Assembly: GCF_020622065.1 (NCBI RefSeq)
Contig: NZ_JAHRYQ010000001.1
Span: 992,001 to 1,056,000 of the forward strand
DNA: 64,000 nucleotides
Direction: 5' to 3'
From: Geothrix sp.
GTDB lineage: Bacteria; Acidobacteriota; Holophagae; Holophagales; Holophagaceae
In this document: piece after piece, positions 52,757-60,448 of the stretch
Numbering within the stretch: the first letter of the stretch is position 1
How the letters are laid out: each line of letters opens with the position of its first letter
Translations under genes and position numbers: made by a program
Notes under the pieces: generated by a model
What the model saw: only the letters and a program-made list of their open reading frames with translations
What the model was told of the DNA's origin: nothing
The model's database searches: none

Positions 52757-52811
52757 CTCATGCCCCCTGCCTTGCCTAAAGGGTACCCCAGATTCCTTGT
52801 CGAAAAATGAA

Positions 52812-52865
52812 CCTGCCGATAAATCTACAAGGGCCCCGGGGCCCCTTCACCTACCTATCGGCAGG
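52812..52865. repeat. Nested inverted repeat in spacer between yvcK and DUF4388 gene
   Basis: A perfect 10-bp stem CCTGCCGATA/TATCGGCAGG encloses 34 nt whose centre is a GC-rich near-palindrome (GGGCCCCGGGGCCCC). It lies 62 bp after the yvcK stop and 56 bp before the DUF4388 start on the minus strand. No T-tract follows. Its size and plan resemble the element at 29570-29625. Confidence 0.6.
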
Positions 52866-52927
52866 GCGGGGCCGGGCGTGAGGGGTCACGGCCTTCGCGC
52901 ATCTCGCCCCTGGGGGGCTAGGTGGCC

Positions 52928-53917
52928 TCAAAGTCGGGTGAGGGTCTCCCGGATGGCCTGGTTCAGGAGGCTGGGGTGATGCCGGGCCAGGGGGGCCTCC
53001 GGGTCCAGTAGGGGGAATCGGTGGATCGGGATGTCCAGGATGCGGTCCCCGGGGGCGGTCAGGGGCTCGCCGCCCTCCTCCCGGTAGCGGGCGAGCATGT
53101 CCGGCGGCAGGGGGTCGGCGTTGGCGATCACGGCGGAGACCTGGACCCGGCCGAAAGCCGAGATCGCGCTGAGGTGCCCTTCGAGATCCAGCCCGGCGGT
53201 CTCGCCGGGCTCAGTCATCAGGTTGGCCACATAGAGGACCGGGGCCCGGGAGATGGCCACGGCCTCCTGCAGTTCCGGGAGCAGGAGGTTGGAGATGGTC
53301 GAGGAATAGAGGCTGCCTGGCGACAGGATCACCAGGTCGGCGCGAAGGAGGGCCAGGATGGCCTCGGGTAGGGGTTCGGCGCCCCGGGGCTCCAGCCAGA
53401 GCCGGGCGAGGGGGGGGCGGCAGGACCCCACGGCGGTCTCTCCCACATACCGCACCCCCGCCATGTCCTCGGCGCAGAGGGTGACGGGCATGATGGTCGA
53501 GGGGAAGAGCCTGCCCACGGTGACGAGGACGCTCGAGAGCTGCCGGATGGCCCGCACCCAATCGCCCGTGAGGTCCGCCAGGGCCCAGAGCATGAGGTTG
53601 CCGAGGGAGTGGCCCGCGAGGCTGCCCTCCCCCTTGAAACGGTAGTTGAGGAGGTCGGACAGGGCCGAATCCTCCAGGGTCAAGGCCGCCAGGCAGTTAC
53701 GGAGGTCGCCCGGGGGGAGGCCGCCCAGTTCGTCCCGGAGACGCCCCGAGGAGCCCCCGTTGTCGGAGACGGTCACGATGCCTGTGAGCCGCCAGGGCTC
53801 CCGGCTGCGCCCCGCTTCGCGCTTCAGGGCCCGCAGCAGGGCGGCCAAGCCGGTCCCACCGCCCAGGGCCACCACCTTGAGAGGCTGGTCGGCGTGAAGG
53901 GCCGGGGGGCTGGGCAT
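52928..53917 (-). CDS. yvcK: Gluconeogenesis factor YvcK / CofD-like protein
   Basis: A 329-residue member of the YvcK (CofD-superfamily) group. Signatures are KVVALGGGTGLAALLRALK, GIVTVSDNGGSSGRLRDELGGLPPGDLRNCLAAL and the LSPGSLYSSTISNLLLPEL motif, with APVLYVANLMTEPGET. In Gram-positive bacteria YvcK binds UDP-GlcNAc and is needed for normal wall synthesis on gluconeogenic substrates; here the function is assumed from family only. A TPR-like gene lies upstream on the same strand. Confidence 0.86.
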   Translation of the reverse strand: MPSPPALHADQPLKVVALGGGTGLAALLRALKREAGRSREPWRLTGIVTVSDNGGSSGRLRDELGGLPPGDLRNCLAALTLEDSALSDLLNYRFKGEGSLAGHSLGNLMLWALADLTGDWVRAIRQLSSVLVTVGRLFPSTIMPVTLCAEDMAGVRYVGETAVGSCRPPLARLWLEPRGAEPLPEAILALLRADLVILSPGSLYSSTISNLLLPELQEAVAISRAPVLYVANLMTEPGETAGLDLEGHLSAISAFGRVQVSAVIANADPLPPDMLARYREEGGEPLTAPGDRILDIPIHRFPLLDPEAPLARHHPSLLNQAIRETLTRL

Positions 53918-53944
53918 CAGACCGATCCCATGCCCTGACGGAGC

Positions 53945-54484
53945 CTAGCGGCCCTCGGTGAAGGCGAAGAGGGGGGACTTGCGGATCGGGTTGAAGTCCG
54001 GCTCCATGTGCCACTGGAAGACCAGGTCGGCATCGAGTTCCATGGCCTTCTTCAGGCTTTCGGCGGAGGCTTCGGCATTCTCGGCCTGGGCGAAGGCCAC
54101 GGCCTTGAGGTAATGCAGCGAGCCCGCGGTGGGATGGCTCTTGAGGGCCTTCTCCGCCATCTTGATGGCTTCGTCGGTATCCCGGCGGTTGAGGCAGGCC
54201 TGGATTTCCGTGACCGGGTCCGCAGCGACGGCCTTGGCGGGATGGACCTTGGATTCCGAAAGGGCGAGGTAGACCTGCGCCCGGCGCTTCACGGCCCAGT
54301 CACCGGCAGCCTGGGCCTCCTGGATCAGGGCCTCGAGGGCCTTCACGGCCTCGGGATGCTTTCCTGAATCCACGAGCTTCACGGCTTTGGCGAAAGTGGC
54401 CGCGAGGGGCGTGTGCTGAGCGGTCGCCGGAGCGGGGGCCGGGGCGGACTTGGGGGTGGATTCTGACTTAGCCTTCGTCGCCAT
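53945..54484 (-). CDS. TPR-like helical protein, unknown function
   Basis: A 179-residue protein with a Lys/Ala/Pro-rich N-terminal tail (MATKAKSESTPKSAPAPAPAT) and three to four helical hairpins resembling TPRs: AKAVKLVDSGKHPEAVKALEALIQEA, EIQACLNRRDTDEAIKMAEKALKSHP and YLKAVAFAQAENAEASAESLKKAMELD. It ends in a short motif, MEPDFNPIRKSPLFAFTEGR. It probably mediates protein contacts. ATG 54484 is the first after the upstream non-coding stretch; the longer frame is not supported. Confidence 0.72.
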   Translation of the reverse strand: MATKAKSESTPKSAPAPAPATAQHTPLAATFAKAVKLVDSGKHPEAVKALEALIQEAQAAGDWAVKRRAQVYLALSESKVHPAKAVAADPVTEIQACLNRRDTDEAIKMAEKALKSHPTAGSLHYLKAVAFAQAENAEASAESLKKAMELDADLVFQWHMEPDFNPIRKSPLFAFTEGR

Positions 54485-54570
54485 GCGTGGATCCTCTGGA
54501 AACCTTGTGGAAACTATAGAGTGACAGGTTTCCGCCGGCAAATCCCGGGCCCGGTGCAGGGGATGGCCCC

Positions 54571-55761
54571 TCAGGCCTTGAACAGCGCCTTCTCCCGGTT
54601 CAGGACCCGGGTGGAAACCAGGGTCATGATGCCCGCCAGGCCTACGGTCATGGCGAAGGCGATCAGGTACTCCGCCCAGCTGAACTGCTGGCTGAAAAGT
54701 TTGCGGAGGGCCAGACAGACATTCACCACGGGCACATAGGACAGGAAGGCCATCTTGTCCACGCCCGGGGCCATGGTGAAGACGCCCAGGAAGACCACCA
54801 GGAAGATGCCCGGTGTGATGGCGCTGCCCGCCTCGATGGTGTTCTTGGCCTGGATGCCCATGAGCAGGATGAAGTTCGAGAAGAACAGGCCCAGGGGGAC
54901 CATGATCAGGAAGGTGAGGCCGAGCGTCATGGGGTTGGCGATGGCCGCCATGGCCTGCATGGAGCCCGTGGAGCCGCCGCCCATGAAGGGGATCGAGAGC
55001 CCCATGCTCAGCAGGTTCAGCAGGGCCGCGATGACCCCCATGCAGAAGATGTAGAGCAGCTTCCCGAGGATGATCTGGTTGCGCGGCAGCCGCGTGGCCA
55101 TGAGGCTCAGGAGCGTGTGCCGCTCCTTCTCGCCGGCGGTGGCGTAGATGCCGTGCTGCATGGCGCCGGTGTACATCATGATCATCAGCAGGTAGGGCAG
55201 GAGCCGGCCCATGACCTTGCCCATCTCCAGGGCCGTGTCCGCCGCGTTCTTGACCTCCAGCTTCACGGGCTCGGCCAGCTGGGCCGAGGCCCCCAGCCCC
55301 TGGAGGCGCGCCTGGACCCAGGCCTTCTCCTGGCCCTTCATGGCCTCGCGGAGGCGCTTGAGCGCCATCTCGGAGGTGCGCTCGCTTTCGTCCACGGAGA
55401 CGGCGACGGTGAAAGTCTCGTGTTTCTCCAGGGCCGTGGCAGCGCCGGGAGCCACCTCCAGGGCCAGATCCAGCTTCTGGTCGCGGAGCGCCTGCTTCAG
55501 GTCGCCCTCGGGCTTCGGCACCAGCTCAAAACGCTTCGGATCGCCCTGCAGCACGCCGGTGAGGGCGCCCGAGGGGTCCGAGACATAGATCCGGCTGGCC
55601 TTGTTGCGGTTCTGGGCCTCGTCCCGCTTGGACATCTTGGCCATCATGCCGAAGATGGCCGGGTAGAGCAGGAAGGGCAGGACGAAGGCGAAGAACAGCG
55701 TCTTGCGATCCTTCGAGAGTTCCAGGAACTCCTTCTTGGCGATGAGCAGGGCGCCGCGCAT
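54571..55761 (-). CDS. ABC transporter permease (ABC-2/NatB type)
   Basis: A 396-residue membrane protein. A first helix (about 20-45, FFAFVLPFLLYPAIFGMM) is followed by a large extracytoplasmic loop of about 130 residues (KQALRDQKLDLALEVAPGA), and a five-helix membrane block from about 175 with PYLLMIMMYTGAMQHGIYATAGEKERHTLLSLMATRLPRNQIILGKLL, typical of NatB-type exporters. Its ATG overlaps the stop of the ATPase gene (55761), so both are coupled. Substrate unknown; NatAB exports sodium in Bacillus. Confidence 0.85.
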   Translation of the reverse strand: MRGALLIAKKEFLELSKDRKTLFFAFVLPFLLYPAIFGMMAKMSKRDEAQNRNKASRIYVSDPSGALTGVLQGDPKRFELVPKPEGDLKQALRDQKLDLALEVAPGAATALEKHETFTVAVSVDESERTSEMALKRLREAMKGQEKAWVQARLQGLGASAQLAEPVKLEVKNAADTALEMGKVMGRLLPYLLMIMMYTGAMQHGIYATAGEKERHTLLSLMATRLPRNQIILGKLLYIFCMGVIAALLNLLSMGLSIPFMGGGSTGSMQAMAAIANPMTLGLTFLIMVPLGLFFSNFILLMGIQAKNTIEAGSAITPGIFLVVFLGVFTMAPGVDKMAFLSYVPVVNVCLALRKLFSQQFSWAEYLIAFAMTVGLAGIMTLVSTRVLNREKALFKA

Positions 55762-56522
55762 CAGTTGCCTCCCTCGGATTCGGCTGCGAGCTGGAAGAAG
55801 ACCTCATCCAGAGTCTTGGCGCGCCTGCTTTGCAGGATCTCGTGCGGCGGCGCATCTCCGTGCAGCCGACCGTCGAAGATGATGCCTACGCGGTCGCAGA
55901 TCTCCTCGACCATGGGCATGACATGGGTGGACACGATCACGGTGCGGCCTTCCTCACGCATGATGCGGAGCAGGTCCAGCACGGTCTTGGCCGTAAGCAC
56001 ATCAAGGCCGGTGGTCGGTTCATCGAAGATCACCACCTTGGGGTCGTGCAGCAGGGCCCGGGCGATGCTCACCTTCTGCTTCTGGCCCGAGGAGAAGCCC
56101 TCCATCTTTACATCCGCGAAGTCCGCCAGGTGGAGCTTCTCGAGCAGGTGCATGCCACGGCGCTCGGCGGTCACCGGATCCACATCCTGGAACTCGCCGA
56201 AGATCCTGAGCAGTTCACGGGGCGTGAAACGGGTGTAGACGCCCATGTCCGTGCTGAGGTACCCCAGACAGCCGCGCACCGCCTCGGGCTTCACCCGGGT
56301 ATCGAGACCGCAGACATGGATGGATCCGCCGTCGGGATCCATGAGGCCCGCGATCATCCGCAAGGTGGTGGACTTCCCGGCGCCGTTGGGCCCGAGCAGG
56401 CCGTAGATCTCGCCGGGATTCACCTGCAGCGAGATGCCGCGCACGGCATCGATGCGCTTGGTGACGCGGGTCTTCCGGTCCTTCACGGTGAAGGATTTGT
56501 GGACCTCGTTCAGCTGGATCAC
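55761..56522 (-). CDS. ABC transporter ATP-binding protein (NatA-like)
   Basis: A 253-residue ATPase. Walker A GLLGPNGAGKSTTLRM (about 40-55), signature FSSGQKQKVSIARALLHD (about 137-154), Walker B VVIFDEPTTGLDVL (about 157-170) and the switch histidine in IVSTHVMPMVEE are all intact. The start is a GTG at 56522 with GGAGG just upstream. It powers the permease encoded next to it. A pair of direct repeats lies about 60-90 bp upstream. Confidence 0.92.
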   Translation of the reverse strand: MIQLNEVHKSFTVKDRKTRVTKRIDAVRGISLQVNPGEIYGLLGPNGAGKSTTLRMIAGLMDPDGGSIHVCGLDTRVKPEAVRGCLGYLSTDMGVYTRFTPRELLRIFGEFQDVDPVTAERRGMHLLEKLHLADFADVKMEGFSSGQKQKVSIARALLHDPKVVIFDEPTTGLDVLTAKTVLDLLRIMREEGRTVIVSTHVMPMVEEICDRVGIIFDGRLHGDAPPHEILQSRRAKTLDEVFFQLAAESEGGN

Positions 56523-56582
56523 CGGGCCTCCGGATGGGAAAGCCCAAGTCTAGGCCACGAATCCGGGGGGCCCTGGGCCGGA

Positions 56583-56614
56583 CCGGCGAACGGAGGATCC
56601 GGGCCGGCGAACGG
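56583..56614. promoter_or_regulatory. Direct repeats upstream of the ABC ATPase gene
   Basis: Two perfect 11-bp copies of CCGGCGAACGG (56583-56593 and 56604-56614) are spaced 21 bp apart, about two helical turns. They sit 61-92 bp upstream of the GTG start of the ATPase gene, in the 106-bp spacer after uppP. They could be an operator, but no regulator gene is adjacent. Confidence 0.4.
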
Positions 56615-56628
56615 CGCGGCCCGCACCT

Positions 56629-57510
56629 TCAGTGGTGGTTGAGGGCGCCTGTGCCGCCCAGGACCAGCATCACCAGGCCCAGGCCCAGGCAGTAGAGGGC
56701 GAACCCATTGAGGCGGGGCTTGCGGGTGAAGCGATCCAGGAGGCCGATGGCCAGGTAGCCCGAGATGGCCGCGGCGACCACACCGGCCACGCACAGCAGC
56801 CCGGGAGCCGCCGACCCGGCGGGGAAGGCCAGTTCCGCGGGCAGGGGCTGGTGCTTGAACAGGGGCTTCAGCAGGCCGCGGAGCTCCACCACGGCGGCCG
56901 CGGCGATGGTGGGCATGCCGAGGAGGAAGCTGAAGCGGGCCGAGGCGGGAAGGCGCAGGCCCTGGAACACGCCCATGGCGATGGTGGAGCCCGAGCGGGA
57001 GAGCCCGAAGCCCCCGCCAAGGCCCTGGATGGTGCCGACGGCCAGCGCGTCCGAGGCCCGCAGGTCGCCGATGCCCCGGCCCGCCTGATCCTCGCTGAGC
57101 ATGTTGTTGCGCTCGCGGCTCATCCGGTTGGCGAGGAAGAGCAGGCCCGAAGTGCAGAGGAGGCCGATCCCGTAGACCCAGAGGTGCTCCTTGGCAGCCT
57201 CCTTCACCCCGCGGGTGGCCAGCCCGAAGATGCCCGTGGGGATCATCGCCAGGAACAGCCAGAAGGCCAGCTTGCGGCCCTCCGCATCCCGTCCCAGACA
57301 CCCCATCACCAGCTGCACCAGCTCCCGGCGGAAGTAGACCATCAGCGCGATGAGCGTGCCCCCGTGGAGCAGCACATCGAAAGCCAGCGGCATAGGGCGC
57401 CCCCCGAACATCAGGTGCTCGGCCAGGGTGAGGTGCGCGGTGGAGGAGACGGGCAGGAATTCCGTCAGGCCCTGGATCAGACCCAGGAGGATGGCGTGCA
57501 ACAGATTCAT
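56629..57510 (-). CDS. uppP: Undecaprenyl-diphosphatase UppP (BacA)
   Basis: A 293-residue inner-membrane enzyme with about eight helices that recycles the C55 lipid carrier of wall synthesis. Diagnostic motifs are LIQGLTEFLPVSSTAHLTLAEH (catalytic Glu17 region) and GGGFGLSRSGSTIAMGVFQGLRL. The protein is also known as BacA because overexpression gives bacitracin resistance. It is separated by 106 bp from the downstream ABC operon on the same strand. Confidence 0.94.
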   Translation of the reverse strand: MNLLHAILLGLIQGLTEFLPVSSTAHLTLAEHLMFGGRPMPLAFDVLLHGGTLIALMVYFRRELVQLVMGCLGRDAEGRKLAFWLFLAMIPTGIFGLATRGVKEAAKEHLWVYGIGLLCTSGLLFLANRMSRERNNMLSEDQAGRGIGDLRASDALAVGTIQGLGGGFGLSRSGSTIAMGVFQGLRLPASARFSFLLGMPTIAAAAVVELRGLLKPLFKHQPLPAELAFPAGSAAPGLLCVAGVVAAAISGYLAIGLLDRFTRKPRLNGFALYCLGLGLVMLVLGGTGALNHH

Positions 57511-57547
57511 TCAAGCTCCGGCGCAAAGAACCAGTGTGCCAGAGCGG

Positions 57548-57958
57548 TCAGGATTCCCGGGGCATCGACCTCAGGATGGCCAGGTACTCGCGGTGCTCTT
57601 TCCAGCCCCGCACCATGGACAGGGCCCCCCATATTTGGATGAGGAGGATGAGGATCACCAGGCCGACGGCCGTGAAATGGCCGAACAGTCCCCAGTCCTG
57701 GGGCAGGGACGGTGCCGATGCCCTGAAACGGAAGAGGAAGAGCGGAACGAGCCTGAGGATGCACTGGCCGACCAGGACCGCATAGACCCGGGCTTCCTCG
57801 ATGCCGCGGATGGCCCAGGGCAAGGGCAGGAGATAGAGCAGGGGCATCGACAGAATCCAAAGAGGGGGAGGGCAGAGCGCCGCCTGGGACCGGTTCGCCT
57901 GCAGGAAGCCTGAGGCGAAGGCATAAAGGGCCGCCAGCAGGACCCCCATGAGGAACAA
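57548..57958 (-). CDS. C-terminal half of a split tandem-duplicate membrane protein
   Basis: A 136-residue open frame with three to four hydrophobic helices. It matches the C-terminal half of the intact neighbour at 58273-59022: compare PLLYLLPLPWAIRGIEEARVYAVLVGQ here with LPWLYLLVAPWWIKGVEEARAYLVLVGQ there, and the ends RGWKEHREYLAILRS and RGWREHRGYRSLLLS. It lies in the same frame as the N-terminal half at 57995-58276, separated only by one TAA and 12 codons (ERRRWFWILGLA) that also match the intact copy. A TTG or ATG (57949) restart would be needed for it to be made; otherwise it is part of a pseudogene. Confidence 0.6.
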   Translation of the reverse strand: MFLMGVLLAALYAFASGFLQANRSQAALCPPPLWILSMPLLYLLPLPWAIRGIEEARVYAVLVGQCILRLVPLFLFRFRASAPSLPQDWGLFGHFTAVGLVILILLIQIWGALSMVRGWKEHREYLAILRSMPRES

Positions 57959-57994
57959 CGCGAGGCCCAGAATCCAGAACCAGCGCCGGCGCTC

Positions 57995-58276
57995 TTAGGT
58001 CCTATCGGGCGAGGCCTTCACGGTGCCGAGGCCCCGGTAGAGCGCCCGCCCGGCCAGGCCCTTGAGGGCGAGCCAGAGGAGGGGGATCCAGATGAGGTAC
58101 TCGATGAGCAGGCGGCCCGTGGCACGGGCGCCCATGAAGTCCGGGCTCAGCGCGGCGAGGACCAGGAGCACGGCCATCAGGCCCCCGAGGGCCGTGGCCA
58201 GCCCGCTCTTGCGGGCCTGGAAGACGGCGTAGTCGCGCGTGAGGGTGATCAGGGCATCGAGATTGGGGGCAGTCAT
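57995..58276 (-). CDS. N-terminal half of the split duplicate membrane protein
   Basis: A 93-residue frame from ATG 58276, coupled to the intact copy (ATGA overlap at 58273-58276). MTAPNLDALITLTRDYAVFQARKSGLATALGGLMA aligns with LTHDYADFDTRKSGLATALGGVMA of the intact copy, and LLWLALKGLAGRALYRGLGTVKA with LLWLPLKQLLFHWLYRGLGPVRA. A TAA at 57997-57995 replaces the codon expected for a His in the intact copy. Without it the product would be about 242 residues, against 249. It is probably a recent nonsense lesion, but could be a truncated functional protein. Confidence 0.65.
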   Translation of the reverse strand: MTAPNLDALITLTRDYAVFQARKSGLATALGGLMAVLLVLAALSPDFMGARATGRLLIEYLIWIPLLWLALKGLAGRALYRGLGTVKASPDRT

Positions 58277-59022
58277 GGCCGTTCTTCCTCGGGGGTGAGA
58301 GACAACAGGAGAGATCGGTATCCCCGGTGCTCCCGCCAGCCCCGCCGGATCGTCCTGAGGGCCCATATGAAGACGCCGATTTGGATTCCCAGGAAGACCG
58401 GAAGCAACCAGCCCTTGGTCGCCCGGCCGATGTTCGCCCCTACCTGGTTGAATCCGAAGGCGATCCAGATCACGCCCTGACCAACGAGGACGAGGTAGGC
58501 GCGGGCCTCCTCGACCCCCTTGATCCACCACGGGGCCACCAGCAGGTAGAGCCACGGGAGGACCGCGACCCATAGCCAGGACCTCCAGAGGGAAGGAAGC
58601 CTCGCCGGCAGCTGTGGGATGGTTTCCGGGCGCTGGAGGACGCCGGCGTATCCACTCACGAAGCCCAGGAGGGCGAGGGTCTGGAAGGTCATCAGGAACA
58701 GGGCGATGGCGAAGATCCAGCGCCACTTCCTCTGCTCGTGCGCCGCGTCCTGAAGGGCCCTCACGGGGCCCAGCCCGCGGTAGAGCCAATGGAAGAGCAA
58801 CTGTTTCAGGGGCAGCCAGAGCAGGGGCATGAGGAAGATCAGGATGGCCTGGAGGTGCCACCAGGGGCCGAGAAGCATTCTCGTGGCATGGGAGAACACA
58901 TGCAGGCTCATGATCAGGGCCATCACTCCGCCGAGCGCCGTGGCGAGGCCGCTCTTCCGGGTGTCGAAGTCGGCGTAGTCATGCGTGAGCGCTTCCAGCC
59001 TCTGGATGTCGATTCCGCTCAT
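58273..59022 (-). CDS. Membrane protein paired with winged-helix regulator, unknown function
   Basis: A 249-residue integral membrane protein with about six to seven hydrophobic helices and a soluble N-terminus (MSGIDIQRLEALTHDYADFDTRKSG). A positively charged stretch (RALQDAAHEQRKWRW, about 88-102) separates the first helix set from the second, suggesting an internal duplicated plan. It overlaps the regulator stop (ATGA at 59019-59022) and the next gene start, forming a tight three-cistron module. No transport or enzyme motif is visible. I do not recognise a named family. Confidence 0.75.
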   Translation of the reverse strand: MSGIDIQRLEALTHDYADFDTRKSGLATALGGVMALIMSLHVFSHATRMLLGPWWHLQAILIFLMPLLWLPLKQLLFHWLYRGLGPVRALQDAAHEQRKWRWIFAIALFLMTFQTLALLGFVSGYAGVLQRPETIPQLPARLPSLWRSWLWVAVLPWLYLLVAPWWIKGVEEARAYLVLVGQGVIWIAFGFNQVGANIGRATKGWLLPVFLGIQIGVFIWALRTIRRGWREHRGYRSLLLSLTPEEERP

Positions 59023-59342
59023 CGCCGGCCCTCCTCGGGCAACAGGGCCCGCAGCTGCTTGTGATAGGCCCTGAGGGCCGCCCGCCCATCCTCCGTGATG
59101 CGGAAGCTGGTGACGGGAATGCGGCCCTGGAAGGCCTTGACGGTCTCGAGGTAGCCGACCCCCTCCAGCTTCTGGGTGTGGCTCGAGAGGTTGCCCTTGC
59201 TCAGGCCGGTCACTCGCTGGAGGAAGAGGAAGCCCACCTCCTCCGCCGCCGCCAGCACGGTGAGGATGGCCAGGCGGGCGGGTTCGTGGATCATGCGATC
59301 GAGGCTGAGGATGGACTTGGGGGTGGTTCCGGTTTTAGTCAC
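59019..59342 (-). CDS. Winged-helix transcriptional regulator (HTH_34 type)
   Basis: A 107-residue DNA-binding protein with the PF13601-like winged-helix: DRMIHEPARLAILTVLAAAEEVGFLFLQRVTGLSKGNLSSHTQKLEGVGYLETVKAFQGRIPVTSFRITEDGRAALRAY. The start is probably GTG 59342, which lies inside a long palindrome; TTG 59357 and ATG 59294 are alternatives. Such small regulators are often co-encoded with membrane proteins, as here. Overlap of the palindrome with its own start codon suggests autoregulation (inference). Confidence 0.85.
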   Translation of the reverse strand: MTKTGTTPKSILSLDRMIHEPARLAILTVLAAAEEVGFLFLQRVTGLSKGNLSSHTQKLEGVGYLETVKAFQGRIPVTSFRITEDGRAALRAYHKQLRALLPEEGRR

Positions 59343-59373
59343 GAAACAAGTTTGCAATACAAACTTGTTTCGT
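59341..59373. promoter_or_regulatory. Perfect 14-bp-arm palindrome between divergent genes (candidate operator)
   Basis: ACGAAACAAGTTTG and its exact reverse complement CAAACTTGTTTCGT flank the 5-bp spacer CAATA. The sequence is AT-rich in an otherwise GC-rich region. It overlaps the GTG start of the winged-helix gene, and a likely promoter for that gene (TTGGCT, 16 bp, TATTGC on the minus strand) runs into it. Its right end is 37 bp from the threonine aldolase ATG. This is a strong candidate for a dimeric repressor site. Confidence 0.8.
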
Positions 59374-59409
59374 CAAGCCAAAAACCGACGCCCGTGATTG
59401 AATCTCCCC

Positions 59410-60438
59410 ATGCGACCCATCGACCTCCGTTCCGACACCGTGACCCAGCCTTCGAAGGAGATGCGCGCCGCCATGGCCGCTGCGGAAGTGGGTGACGATG
59501 TGCTGGAGCAGGATCCCACCCTGGCCCGGCTGGAGGGCCGTGTGGCCGACCTGCTGGGGTTGGAGGCGGCCCTGTGGGTGCCTTCCGGCTGCATGGGCAA
59601 CCTCATCGGCCTGATGCTCCACTTGAAGCGCGGCGACCGCTTCCTGGCGCCCGCCCAGGCCCATGTGCTGGGCGCGGAACTGGGCACCGGGGCCTGGCTG
59701 GCGGGCGGCATGCCCGAGGCCCTGGCCTGGGAGGGCGGGCCCGGCCGGCCCACACCCGCCCAGGTGACGAAGGCCGCCGGCGCTCCCGGCCCCTACTATG
59801 CGCTGCGCACGACGCTGCTCTGCCTGGAGAACACCCACAATTTCGCGGGCGGGGCCGTGACACCCCAGGCCGAGCATCGCGCCCTGGTGGCCGCCGCGAA
59901 GGCGGCGAAGCTGGCGGTGCACCTGGATGGCGCACGAATCTGGCACGCGGCCGCGGCGCTGGGGCTTCCGCCCTCGGCGCTGACGGAAGGCGTCGATACC
60001 GTGCAGGTCTGTCTCAGCAAGGGGCTGGGCGCCCCCATGGGGTCGCTGCTGGCGGGATCACAGGCGGCCATCGCTGACGCGCGGCGCCTGCGCAAGATGT
60101 TGGGCGGCGGCGTACGCCAGGGCGGCGTCGTGGGCGCGGCCGGGCTGGTGGCCTTGGACTACCTGCCCCGAATCACCGAGGACCACGCCAAGGCCCGGCG
60201 TCTCGCGGAGGGGCTGCGCGGCTTCGGCGTCGCCGCGCCGGTTCCCGAGACCAACATCCTGCTGGTGCCCGTGCCGGACGCGCCCGCGGCTCTGGCGGCG
60301 CTGGAAGGGGTCGGCGTGCGGGTCCTGCCCGTGGGATCGGCCATCCGCTTCATTCCGCACCGCGACCTGGAGATGGCCGACATCGAGGAAGCGCTGCGCC
60401 GCCTCGAGCCGCTGGCCCACCTGCTTCGCACCGCCTGA
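59410..60438 (+). CDS. ltaE: Low-specificity L-threonine aldolase
   Basis: A 342-residue PLP enzyme cleaving L-threonine or allo-threonine to glycine and acetaldehyde. The N-terminus [34 protein letters not shown] is diagnostic; Asp173 in [10 protein letters not shown] contacts the pyridine ring and Lys204 in [13 protein letters not shown] forms the Schiff base. The C-terminal small domain is intact. It is divergent from the winged-helix gene, with the palindrome in the shared spacer. Confidence 0.92.
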   Translation: MRPIDLRSDTVTQPSKEMRAAMAAAEVGDDVLEQDPTLARLEGRVADLLGLEAALWVPSGCMGNLIGLMLHLKRGDRFLAPAQAHVLGAELGTGAWLAGGMPEALAWEGGPGRPTPAQVTKAAGAPGPYYALRTTLLCLENTHNFAGGAVTPQAEHRALVAAAKAAKLAVHLDGARIWHAAAALGLPPSALTEGVDTVQVCLSKGLGAPMGSLLAGSQAAIADARRLRKMLGGGVRQGGVVGAAGLVALDYLPRITEDHAKARRLAEGLRGFGVAAPVPETNILLVPVPDAPAALAALEGVGVRVLPVGSAIRFIPHRDLEMADIEEALRRLEPLAHLLRTA

Positions 60439-60448
60439 AGGGAGAACC

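Noticed and set aside
52812-52865. Sigma-28 promoters suggested by GCCGATA on both arms of the inverted repeat
   Set aside because: No TAAA-like -35 element lies at the required distance on either strand.
57958-58000. Programmed frameshift between the two halves of the split membrane gene
   Set aside because: Both halves are in the same frame with a single TAA between; no shift is needed, and TAA is not a selenocysteine or pyrrolysine codon.
57995-58861. The long minus-strand frame extending upstream of the 93-residue half
   Set aside because: The region before ATG 58276 in that frame is antisense-frame overlap with the intact membrane-protein gene, and the coupled ATGA start at 58276 matches the paralogue's N-terminus exactly.
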